Source of the DNA: Atopsyche davidsoni
Taxonomy: Eukaryota; Arthropoda; Insecta; Trichoptera; Hydrobiosidae
Direction of reading: 5' to 3'
Length of the DNA stretch: 64,000 bases
Assembly: GCA_022113835.1 (NCBI GenBank)
Contig: JAILWY010000003.1
Span: 10,191,501 to 10,255,500 of the forward strand
A program made the position numbers and the translations under genes. The number at the start of each line of letters is the position of its first letter. The stretch's first letter is position 1. Shown here in pieces: positions 1 to 9,333 of this stretch. The notes below the pieces were generated by a model, which was not told the origin of the DNA, did no database searches, and saw only the letters and a list, made by a program, of their open reading frames with translations.

Positions 1-45
1 TCCTTCGACGTTTCGGTCCCTGTGCTGGAACCACTTACGGGAATT
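1..45 (-). repeat. End fragment of dispersed repeat family C (hammerhead-like 3' half)
   Basis: Read on the minus strand, this fragment has a 6-bp hairpin (GGTTCC, 6-nt loop, GGGACC, one G-U pair) followed directly by GAAA and CGTC. That is the order stem II, GAAA, stem III/GUC found in the 3' half of a hammerhead ribozyme. The same GGGACCGAAACGTC string closes the copy at 8,650-8,663. No CUGAUGA core is visible on the 5' side, so it is called only a remnant. The rest of the element, if any, lies outside the window. Confidence 0.45.
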
Positions 46-3000
46 TTTGTAGTATATCATTTTCTACAGAAATTTACATTTACGTTAAGTTTTTTGATTG
101 ACGAATAAACACCAAAAGTTTGTAAAACATAAAAAATCGATATATAGGGGTTCATAAATAATAAAACTGATGTTTTTTTTTTTTTCATAAAGTTTATTTT
201 CTTAGTAAAGTAAAACTTATACTAATGGCTTTACTATGGGTGATAACCAAATATTTTCACTCTAGTATACGAGTATTTACAAGAAATAAAGATTCTAACA
301 CTTATATCTAGAGATAAATACCTAAAATATATACTGCACACTGATTTCTTTTACATTTGGTCATCTATTGTACTTTTTGTCTACATTAGTTGATTCTACA
401 AAACCAATTTACGTTACGTCACTTACACGCAACACGGCACATAGCTAAGTCTTCAATATTACAGACAATATATAAAACAGAACAGGAATTGTAAAATGAA
501 TATATTTTCACATACTTAAAGTAAACTTTATTTTCGATTATAGTTTAATAACTAGCGTTGGAGTAATTAGTCATTCATTTTATAATTTCAGTTGTGTTCT
601 TCTATTCAAGCATGCGTGTTTGCTACATCGTAAGTGACAATTGGCGATTGACGTGGCAAAAGACTTTCTTACTTCTAGTAAATTACAAGATTTTTATGAA
701 TAGCAGGTTCAATTGTATATCAGGCTATAAGATACATTTAAAAGTATGAATTGAGTATACTGAATGTTTCGCGAATACAAAAGAAATTGCTGGAAAAATC
801 ATTAACATATTAGAAAATCCTTTCATATTGAACTATTGTTAGTTATAATTAGAAAAATTACGGATAATCAATGTATATTTGTATATTTACAGATAGAAAA
901 TAAATTTAGACGATTATATTTTCGCAAATTGTAAGGTGTTGGCGGTGTGTGATCTACATTTACTGCAACAAAATCAATAGATCATAAATAATGAAGAGTT
1001 TCAAAAACTAGAGTGGGTTCATTGTTTCGAAATCAAGCAGTAATACATAGTTATGTTTGTAAGTATCTACATGTAAGTATAAATCAACGGCAGAAAAGAA
1101 AATCAACATGCAATTGATGCAGTTTTAGAATGTAAAACAATTTAATTTAATCCAAATCAGTCAAGTTCTCTAGCTTTAACTGACAACTTGTGTTCAATTC
1201 GTTAGTTGTCCAGTGTCTCTCTCTGCCGTTAATATTGTAATTCGTTACCAAATAGACATTGGTAAAAGTACAATAAAACTGAAAATCAAACATTTATATA
1301 TGTGATATTACAGCGCATCCACATTCTCACCAACCTACACAAGACTACTCGAGCATTAGAGTGAGGATGGTATGTTCGTATCTTGCTCAGCATATGTCTT
1401 GTCTCATCTTGAATTGATCGGTAAATCGAGACGAACTCACACCAAATATAAATTTAATAGAGGTGTGAGGATACCTGAAATGTTTGTTTTACTGAAACCC
1501 AAGAATGCCTTGTCCAAGACATTTATGAATGTGGACTATGAAACAGCGTGCATAGTTTTCAATTTTACTGAATAGTTAAAGGTGGCGAAAAAAAATCTTT
1601 AATACACTGTCATATGAGTAAGTTTCTAAATTAAAAGAACATCACATGACTAATTCGGCAAATTCTATGCCTACAGAAGCTTCAATACAATATGTTAAGT
1701 TTTGATATTTTACAGGTAGACTCAGTAGTAATTATTGCACAGATTCTTAACCAAGAACTCCTGCAATACAGCGGTCGCGCATTTGCAATCAATTTGTAAG
1801 ACCAAATTCGACCTTTACGATAAGTGTAAGCAAATTGTTTTACTAACGCATTCCATAATAACAACTTCTACTATACTTAGATAAAATAATCAATTGTAAG
1901 TTCTTTTCAAATAATTGCGAAACAACAATGTGAACTTGTAACAATTATAAAAATATTTTTTAAATAATATAATTTAACCTTTGGCATGAAAAAGTTTAAA
2001 ATCAGTAATCATAAAACTAACTGATGTATTTTTTTTATATTGCACAGATACTTTGTAAGATACGTTTTGGATTTTTAAGTACAGAAATTGCTTTGATTCC
2101 AAGCATTTCGTATGTAATTGCACAAAAAAAAATATATTTCATAAACACTATATTAATACATATTATACGTAGTTCTATAATTTGGTGTATTTATAGTTCA
2201 TAGTGTACATTAACACTAGCATAGAGTTTATACAAAAAGTTTCCATGCTTTACTGCGAACTAATAAATAAAAAAGTCACCCTGACGTGAATAATACCAAA
2301 AGAGAAGTAATTATTAAATTTAATTCTGAACGGTTATAAAATTAAAAATAGCCCAAAATACAAACTCTACTGATGACTTTTATTGATCTATTAAAATAAT
2401 TATTCGTGATCAGTGCAAAGTATTAGAATTATGGATGGAACAAGTATAAAATTTGGCAGATTTCTGATTGTATTACATTGCAGCTCTATAATTAATTAAA
2501 TCTATTTTGTCATCTCTCTTTAAAATATTTCTGGTGTTTTAATATTTTAGTGGAGGAAACATCGGACATATAGACAATTAGTGTCGTCATAAATATTATA
2601 CATCAAATACTTGCTTTTATGACAACGTGTATTTACAGCCTTTTCTCGAGTTACTTTGATAAATAAGATTAAACCATTTAATAAATAAAGATTTATTAAC
2701 TGGTTCAATTTATTAATTTAAAATATCATTCACGCCTACGTTTCTACTTTTATTTATCCAAAACGATTACATTTCTTTAAGACACCTTCAGCCAAAAAAA
2801 AAATACTAAATAAAATATAGCAGACAACCAAGAAAATCCCACAAGAGTAGATAGTTGAATTGGTACATGAATTACAGTATCCATACAAGTTTTCAATATC
2901 ACACCTTTATTGCACATAAGAAACATTAGTAAGTATATATAATATTATGCATTTATATTAATACCTATCATATATTCATATTGCACCTATGGCCTTAATA

Positions 3001-3927
3001 GAGAATCTACAGAGTTATCACAAATATATTATGAGACTACTTTAGCATACTGGTTAACGGAAAGTCACACATGTTGAATATATACTGTATATTATGGACT
3101 GCGTTCTTAAATATAATGGCTATCTAATACACCATATCAACAACTGAATCTAAAAATGCAATTGTATATCATCATTAGCCTGTCGAGGTTACCCATACTT
3201 TGACTGAGTACTGACGCAAAACACTCCATCACTACATAACGAGGGATCGATTAGATCTCCAATCTTTACTCAGCGAGTCAATTCTTAATTGATGTTATCT
3301 GTATCATTATCTGGTTTAAACTGAATCAACAGTATGTTGCATATTTAACTATATTTCAATATAATCAAATCAAAATTTAGAACGTAAGATTTTTTTCTAC
3401 TGACTGAAAAATTAAATAATTCATATTTATCGTAAGTTAAACCCAAAGCAATCAAGAACACTCGATCCCATATCAGTGAAAAAATTACAGGAATTGGGCA
3501 TTAAATTGATTTCTCATATACCTAACTCCCAAATTTGGTCCTATAAGACGCCCTTCCAATTCAGGGTTGCATATTTGGTTCAATGAAAAGATATTATAGC
3601 TGAACAAGGATGTTGTAGCTGCTAATCGTTCATATTCTATCATTATAACAAAATATATATTTCTAGTGGGACGAAAACATTAATAACTCATTATTCACGC
3701 ATTACTCAAAAATTCTTGTACCTTCAAAAGTATTGTTCAAAGTATGATATATTACCACAATAAAAAATATCAAATAATATTTTGAATACAGTTGTATTGA
3801 ATATTCAATAATTCCCAGTTAACGATAAGTAATAATCAAAACAGATAAACTTCTGTGTTAGTTCACATTCAAAGTATGTTAACCTGAAACTTTTATAGCA
3901 TGTATTGTGTTCAAGTACTGTCGGTGA
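46..3927 (-). other. 3' UTR and downstream flank of the SHB-family gene
   Basis: About 3.9 kb beyond the stop codon of the minus-strand gene. It is strongly AT-rich with poly-A and poly-T runs and has no ORF with recognisable protein similarity; the open frames at 1,372-1,575 and 1,682-1,864 are short and low in information. The proximal part should be 3' UTR. Where transcription ends cannot be fixed from sequence alone. Apart from the repeat end at the extreme left I recognise no mobile element here. Confidence 0.5.
2906..2911 (-). promoter_or_regulatory. Candidate polyadenylation signal AATAAA
   Basis: This is the first canonical AATAAA met when reading the minus strand down from the stop codon at 3,928, about 1.0 kb away. 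Further AATAAA motifs occur at lower coordinates, as expected in AT-rich DNA, so this one is only the nearest candidate. Confidence 0.3.
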
Positions 3928-4117
3928 TTAGAGAAGCTGCGCAATGACAGGCTTGGAGAGGCACATGTGCTCGGCTCCTCTGACCGGCAGTCGGTTGAGA
4001 CAGAAGTGCCGGATCATCTCCGGGATGTTGTCGAAGGGCCGGCTGAACTGCCCCAGGATATAGCGCCCAGTCTCCTCCGATTGCTGAATCCGCATGTGCA
4101 TGAAGCCACGGGCAGAT
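3928..4117 (-). CDS. SHB-family SH2 adapter, last coding exon (C-terminal half of SH2 domain and stop)
   Basis: This exon codes residues 900-961 of the reconstructed partial protein and the TAA stop at 3,928-3,930. The acceptor AG lies at 4,118-4,119 after a pyrimidine-rich tract, and the first base completes a Lys codon split from the preceding exon. The peptide carries the hallmark second half of an SHB-type SH2 domain: GFMHMRI, then RYILGQFSRPFDNIPEMI, then LPVRGAEHMCL and a hydrophobic end PVIAQLL. In SHB, SHD, SHE and SHF the SH2 domain likewise sits at the extreme C-terminus and the chain stops a few residues beyond the GAEH segment. The role inferred from the family is phosphotyrosine binding in adapter signalling. 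An alternative reading frame open through the same bases is a shadow. Confidence 0.9.
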
Positions 4118-4398
4118 CTGAAAATACATGTTAACGATTCATTACATAACAATCAACCACGAAGACATGAGTTTATCAATAAGACAAACAATCTTATGTC
4201 ATATCTTCTTCTTCGGGTGCCTCCCCTCAGAGGAGGTTGGCGACCATCTGAGAATATATTTATGCTGAGCCAGTGTTCAAGGTGTTCTTAGGGAGAATAG
4301 TGTAATGATTCTCTGGGTCCTTCTACACATTATATCATATAACTCAACATATTTTGAAAATATTGTTTTTGTATTAAGTTTTTTTAGTGATTACTTAC
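4118..4398 (-). other. Intron between the two SH2 exons (281 bp)
   Basis: The donor is GTAAGTAA just below 4,399 and the acceptor is CAG above 4,117. The intron contains a fragment of dispersed repeat family D (4,204-4,290), so even this small intron has accepted a mobile element. Confidence 0.85.
4204..4290 (-). repeat. Dispersed repeat family D, 3'-end fragment
   Basis: This fragment contains the block GAGGAGAGGCACCCGAAGAAG-like sequence (here on the minus strand) and the GCTGAGCCAGTGTTCA-type segment that recur at 15.3, 18.1, 23.9 and 50.6 kb. The family ends in a GAA-rich tail, as seen in SINEs and some LINE 3' ends. Only about 90 bp are present here. Confidence 0.6.
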
Positions 4399-4518
4399 TT
4401 GAGACTCAGGGAATAATCTCTTCTTGCAGATTCGCTATTACGAACTAAGAATCCTCCTTCTGATGCAGCACGGAGAACATTCTCAGCTTCCACTCTTGTC
4501 ATAGCTCCATGGTACCAA
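4399..4518 (-). CDS. SHB-family SH2 adapter, exon coding the N-terminal half of the SH2 domain
   Basis: A 120-bp exon with acceptor AG at 4,519-4,520 and donor GTAAGT at 4,393-4,398. It codes residues 860-898, starting WYHGAMTRVEAENVL and including GGFLVRNSES and YSLSL. Trp860 is the invariant first SH2 residue, and FLVR supplies the phosphotyrosine-binding arginine (Arg885, the betaB5 position). The exon begins by completing an Asp codon (GA|T) and ends with AA that joins the A of the next exon as Lys. The order and spacing of W-Y-H-G, FLVRNS and YSLSL are diagnostic of SH2 domains. Together with the last exon the domain is about 100 residues, the normal size. No key residue is missing, so the domain looks functional. 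Confidence 0.93.
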
Positions 4519-4692
4519 CTGAAAAGATATTTTATTTTAATTAATAAACTGTCAAAAGCATATCAAGATCGAAGCCCGCACATAACCTGCATTCTTTTTT
4601 AGGTATCCAATAACATACATGGCACAGAAATATTGAACATAAGTTTCAATATCAATAAAACTTAAAACATTATCAATAATGATAATACATAC
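4519..4692 (-). other. Intron upstream of the SH2 exons (174 bp)
   Basis: A short AT-rich intron with donor GTATGT at 4,687-4,692 and acceptor CTTTTCAG above 4,518. No repeat is recognised in it. Confidence 0.85.
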
Positions 4693-4849
4693 TCTTGTCT
4701 TTCAAGTGGCAGTGTAGTGTCCACGACGTCAGCAAGAACTGGTACGGCACAAGCTCCAAAGTTAAGGTTCAATCCTCGGCCACCTTCCCCTCCTCCACCA
4801 CCGCTGCCCTTATCATCAAGATCGAGGGTCAGCGAAGGCCTCGGAGCAG
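4693..4849 (-). CDS. SHB-family SH2 adapter, Gly-rich linker exon before the SH2 domain
   Basis: A 157-bp exon bounded by TATTATTCCAG (acceptor) and GTATGT (donor). It codes residues 808-858. The peptide begins APRPSLTLDLDD, has a Gly-rich stretch (GSGGGGEGGRG), then a hydrophobic segment, and ends TTLPLERQD directly before the SH2 tryptophan. SHB-family proteins have a comparable short 'VPLEKQ' type lead-in to the SH2 domain, which supports the join. The phases fit exactly: G|CT (Ala807) from the large exon and GA|T (Asp859) into the next. The start of the exon is proline-rich and could be flexible linker. No catalytic or other domain is visible. Confidence 0.87.
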
Positions 4850-5032
4850 CTGGAATAATAATAACAATACTATTATAAACAATACAATAACAGACCCCAC
4901 AATAGTAAAGTTAGATTCAAACATAATTAGTTGTGCGTAGCCTGCGAATCTCCAATAATGAAAACCATATATATAATGAAAATAATAACTTTTTATTTAA
5001 ATTTTCACAGTGAGTTTATTAGAATATTGTTT

Positions 5033-5078
5033 TGCATAACTAGTTTCGACCCTATACACCGGGTCATCATCAGATCCA
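5033..5078 (-). ncRNA. Hammerhead ribozyme motif, family A, left arm
   Basis: On the minus strand: stem I strand TGGAT, core CTGATGA (5,067-5,073), an extra T, stem II GACC/GGTC, GAAA, a very short stem III (AC, 2-nt loop, GT), then stem I partner ATGCA (5,033-5,037). One mismatch in stem I separates it from its plus-strand twin. Core residues C3, U4, G5, A6, G8, A9, G12 and A13-A14 are all present. The nucleotide at position 17 is U (GUU), a poorer cleavage triplet than GUC. Confidence 0.6.
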
Positions 5079-5097
5079 TGACTAAACAGTTTAGTCA

Positions 5098-5143
5098 TGC
5101 ATCTGATGATGACCTGGTGTATAGGGTCGAAACTAGTTATGCA
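5098..5143 (+). ncRNA. Hammerhead ribozyme motif, family A, right arm
   Basis: Stem I TGCAT (5,098-5,102) pairs perfectly with ATGCA (5,139-5,143). The core CTGATGA is at 5,103-5,109, followed by an inserted T, stem II GACC (5,111-5,114) with GGTC (5,125-5,128), then GAAA at 5,129-5,132. Stem III is only A-U plus C-G with a TA loop. Short stem III is typical of retroelement-borne hammerheads, which are thought to act as dimers. The cleavage triplet reads GUU. Self-cleavage is not demonstrable from sequence. Confidence 0.65.
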
Positions 5144-6223
5144 AAACAATATTCTAATAAACTCACTGTGAAAATTTAAATAAAAAGTTATTATTTTCAT
5201 TATATTAATGGATCTTCACCGTTCAAACGCCTTGTCCCTCAACATGCCTGAATCCATCGAGTTGGTGGAGAACAGTCAGTTTTTGTTATTATATATGCAT
5301 GATTTTATTTGTACAAATAAATTAAAGAATGCCTTAATATAAAAAAAATTATAACCATGATACATGATTGATGAAGATTTGACATTTCCAGGATATTTGT
5401 CACATTTTAGAGTAAAAAAAATAATGCAGGTACTTACTATGTGTGATCGAAAAAATAAAGTTTCATAGGCAGTGTAGTAATTTATAATCTATTTGGGGAA
5501 TATCATATTCCAAAGTTCGTGGTATCTCGTATGTATTACGCAATACATAGTGTTATTGGCAATATGTCTCGATTCTGTGAGCAAATCCGTTTAAGGCGCC
5601 GCTAATCTGACGGGCTGCCAAACTTTGACTGATCGCAATCTCGGGAGGCGGCGAACTTCCTCGCGAAATCGAGAAAAAACTGCAGCACACCGGAGAATAA
5701 TGGAAGGGAGGAGGGAAAATTGGCCCTCCGTACCAATCTCGTCGGTCCCCTTGATGGATCGAAGTAACAAAATAACTAAAACTCTCCTTCTGCGATAGTT
5801 TGAACTTTTTTCTCAACAACGTGAGCCTTCAGCTTGAAGGGTGACAATACTGTTTTATTATCAAAAATATATACGACATTTTTTATATAATTTCATAAGC
5901 CGCTCGCCACTTGCAACAAGTAACGGGAGAGAGTCGTTTTAAGAAGAAATTATCAAGGGTATCTTTACACAAAGGCTAAAATTTCAGAAATATTTTAAAT
6001 TGTGTACAATTTAAAAGATACACCCTAAATCGGATTCACTGATAAAGAAAATGTCAATAACCCAATCAGAAAAAAGTCTGTCGAAATACCCGTTTATATT
6101 TTGAGATTGATTGACTTCTAAGTACCTACAATTTTTTTTTTATTAAATAAAGAGACGCACCAAGAGAAGCAAAGGTGCCTTGTGTGGCATTAGGTAAAAG
6201 AGTTAAGAATACGGAGGATGATG

Positions 6224-6793
6224 CCTTTGGTGTCCAACCGGACACCAGAGGCAGTCCATTACCTGGCGAATCGTGTCATTTAATTAATTTAATTGACACT
6301 TTATTTTTCTATATCGAAAGTTGATTTTTTACAGAGTATTGAGAAAACTATAAATTATATTTATCTATTTTTGATTATTTAATTAACGTCCATTTTCAGG
6401 GTAAAATAAAATCTTGAAGATGTTGAAAAATTGGATAAAATGGCGACTTTTCAAATCCAAAGTTTGTTAAAGATTTTTTTTTTTTTAATTTTTAAATTAA
6501 TAAGACGCACATGGTTTATATTTAATCTTTTAATTCCAATTGAAAAAAAGACTTTTAAATGTATAGGATTCTTGGAAAATGTACCGGACGAATCTCCAAA
6601 TTCCTACACTTCAATCGGAAAAACACATATTTATCATATTAATAGTAAATTAATAAGAAATAAAAATATATTGTGTTCGGAAGAAGGGATGTATCAAACT
6701 TTTTGCATTTAAATATTTTTGATTGGTGCAGTCGATTTTTCGCAAAACGGACTAGAAAATGATCAAAAAAACTAGATTATGGGACCTAGACCC
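6224..6793 (+). repeat. Dispersed repeat family C, copy 1
   Basis: It is nearly identical over long stretches to 8,650-9,124 (opposite strand) and to 51,797-52,388 (same strand). It starts with a hairpin, GGTGTCC-AACC-GGACACC (6,229-6,246), and ends with ATTATGGGACC. Inside is a 93-codon open frame (6,431-6,712) that is also open in copy 2 with about a dozen substitutions. The class is not established. The terminal GGGACCGAAAC of sister copies is hammerhead-like and is mutated here to GGGACCTAGAC. Confidence 0.7.
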
Positions 6794-8070
6794 TTTAACT
6801 TGCCAGTGTGCAATTGAGCAAAGCAAGAAATATGTTAATTTGATCGTTCGAATAATATGATTAGAAAAACTAATTATACTTCAAGTGTAGCACTATGCCG
6901 TATTTATTATTGCGTTATCAAAGGGGTCGCAATGTGAGACCGATCAAGATTTGAGCTCCTAGTCCGGGGCGCAAATGGGCAATTCATTTCAACCCCCATG
7001 TCTTGTTAACTTACCCCGGACCGTGTCCGTTCCCGGGCAGAAGGCTGTGGCAATCCATCTTAATCAGAATAATGTTTCAGACCGTACAGCAGGCGTAACT
7101 CAATGTGATAGAAGCGAATTAACCTCGATTACAAGGAACTACCTCCACGTTTGATGTATTTTAAATCTAAAATTCCTGGCATGGGCTCGAGCGCGGAGGT
7201 GAATAACGGATTATGAGAAATGTTGGATTTAACCGGAATTTCAAACATTGAAATGTCTGATTTGTTTCAGAGGGTTTATTCTCTGTAAAAAATAGTCTCG
7301 TGAGCACTTGAAGGAGTCAATATATTATAGCTTTTATAAAATTATTATGCGAGGAAGTAAAGCTATTATATTCTATTGCCTATTAATTTTCCTGTATACA
7401 TCAAAGCAGACAAGAGAGATGCATCAAATTGGACATGACTGTAATTAGCTATGAATCTTCTTTCTGTTTTCCTATCTGCTTCTTCTCTTGAGACTTCTTG
7501 CTATCACAAAACAATTTATTTTTAGTATCCTCATTCCCAAATTATCTTAGCTTGAATGTCTTCCTAAAAAGCCTATAAGAATTGTAATTTTTTTTTAAAT
7601 TTATTATCTACATGTTATCCGTTATTCTTTCGCACACTTCACCTGTATAAAGCGCTCTAGACGAGGCTTTCTCTTCGATTCCAGAGATAATATAAATGTT
7701 TAAAATAGCTATGTTGAATAACATCTGGTTACGCTAGGTTTTATGTATAAAACTGAAGCGTCTATTTATTTTCCTAAACTACCAAAATAAAATAAATTCA
7801 AACATAAAACAACAGATCTCTGAGAAAGCACTCGCAATAATTATTTTTTGGTTGAAAATAACTCGTTACATCAAATAAACCTTAATAATCTTCGCAAATC
7901 AGCTTTGTGGCAACTTAGAGTTTTAATTAAAACTTTTATCACGGAATAATATCCTTTTACCTGAGCGTGAAAGAAGATGTCAAATCATAAAAGTTTTCTG
8001 TGGTGATTTGCGCAATCTCTGAAGTTTGTAAATTTTACAAAATCAACGTGATTTTCTGGCACACTTGGAG

Positions 8071-8078
8071 TGACGTCA
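8071..8078. promoter_or_regulatory. Perfect CRE palindrome TGACGTCA
   Basis: A consensus CREB/ATF site in the 4.5-kb intron, one of five perfect copies in the window. Only the motif is seen; function is inference. Confidence 0.35.
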
Positions 8079-8649
8079 GTTCAAACTGTTTCAGCCGACG
8101 TAAAATATAAACCTGAGATTTCATTCACTAGGCAAGAAATATTTGAGCATTACTTTAAACTAAAAAAAACAGCATTCACGCGTAGTCTCATAATTTGTCA
8201 TGTGTCTTGAGCAGTCTCAGCTTGTGCGGTAGTTAAGAAAACGCGCAACCCTTTCAGGACGAAGCCGCAAATTTTCAAGAAAACCGCAATACCTGCTGGA
8301 GATTGTTTCAGTAAAAGGCGAATCAGTAAAATGAAACACACACACAGTTTCACACGTGAGTGTGACGCTTAAAATTCTCTCGAATGATAATCGGAAAGAT
8401 TTATACATCAGGCTGCTGAAACTTCACAAACTCTTCATGCTGCATTTTTTAAAAAAATATTTTGATGGTGTATCAATGAATTTTTTTGAGTTGGCTGATG
8501 AGTTCCTCTACTGGCAAATTTATTTGGATTTCTACGTCGTCTGAAAATAATGAGATGGATGTCTCAAATTTAATGTAAATGTGTTCATAGATTTTAGCAG
8601 TCATTTATTTGTCCTTGGGTGTAGTGCTGCAATTTATATTGAATCTACT

Positions 8650-9124
8650 GACGTTTCGGTCCCATAATGGAGTTTTTTTGATCATTTTCTAGTCCGTTTT
8701 GCGAAAAATCGACTGCACCAATCAAAAATATTTAAATGCAAAAAGTTTGATACATCTCTTCTTCCGAACACAATATATTTTTATTTCTTATAAATTTACT
8801 ATTAATATGATAAATATGTGTTTTTACGATTGAAATGTAGGAATTTGGAGATTTGTCCGGTACATTTTCTAAGAATCCTAAACATTTAAAAGTATTTTTT
8901 TTAATTGGAATTAAAAGATTAAATATAAACCATGTGCGTCTTATTAATTTAAAAATTAAAAAAAAAAAAATCTTTAACAAACTTTGGTTTTGAAAAGTCG
9001 TCATTTTATCCAATTTTTCAATATCTTCAAGATATTATTTTTCTCTAAAAATGGACGTAAATTAAATGATAAAAAATTGGTAAATATAATTTATAGTTTT
9101 CTCAATACTCTGTAAAAAAATCAA
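8650..9124 (-). repeat. Dispersed repeat family C, copy 2 (inverted relative to copy 1)
   Basis: On the minus strand it matches copy 1 from near the TTACAGAGTATTGAG block to the end. It lacks the 5' hairpin. Its terminus keeps GGGACCGAAACGTC (8,650-8,663 on the minus strand), identical to the window-start fragment. The 93-codon frame is intact (8,732-9,013). Confidence 0.7.
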
Positions 9125-9333
9125 TTAGGCAATTAAAAGGCTAGAAGCAACTGCCATAAGAAATATTGCCTCAACAATGAGACCGACCAACAACCTTAGA
9201 ATGAAGAAAATATATTATATAATAAATAACTAATGAGGAGCTGCGGCACCGGAGTCATCTTCAGAGATTTAAAAGTCACATTGGTAGTGGTTGTGCAAAA
9301 CCCAGTATTTCAAATTGAAATAGAAGTCCTTAC

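Larger units (their letters stand above)
4972..5250. repeat. Inverted-repeat element of hammerhead family A, with 3' tail
   Basis: Two arms of about 115 bp (roughly 4,972-5,087 and 5,089-5,204) are near-perfect reverse complements around position 5,088. Each arm carries a hammerhead-like motif. Beyond the right arm, 5,204-5,250 is a single-copy tail. Reverse-complemented, it matches the flank of the element at 56.3 kb (GAGGGACAAGGC followed by GGTGAAGATCCATT), so the two loci are the same family. The layout resembles inverted terminal repeats of Penelope-like retroelements, which are known to encode hammerheads; that assignment is inference. Confidence 0.75.
4850..9333 (-). other. Intron of 4.5 kb filled with repeats
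   Basis: The donor is GTAAGG at 9,328-9,333 and the acceptor is CCAG above 4,849. It contains the inverted-repeat hammerhead element (4,972-5,250) and two oppositely oriented copies of repeat family C (6,224-6,793 and 8,650-9,124). The stretch 5,260-6,220 is unannotated; a GC-richer block lies at 5,560-5,830. In 6,794-8,649 I see AT-rich DNA with one perfect TGACGTCA at 8,071-8,078. Confidence 0.8.

Noticed and set aside
2367..2400. CTGATGA near 2,370
   Set aside because: No stem II, no GAAA; isolated heptamer.
4931..5200. Two similar ORFs of 67-82 codons on opposite strands
   Set aside because: They are the same palindrome arm read from both sides, not genes.
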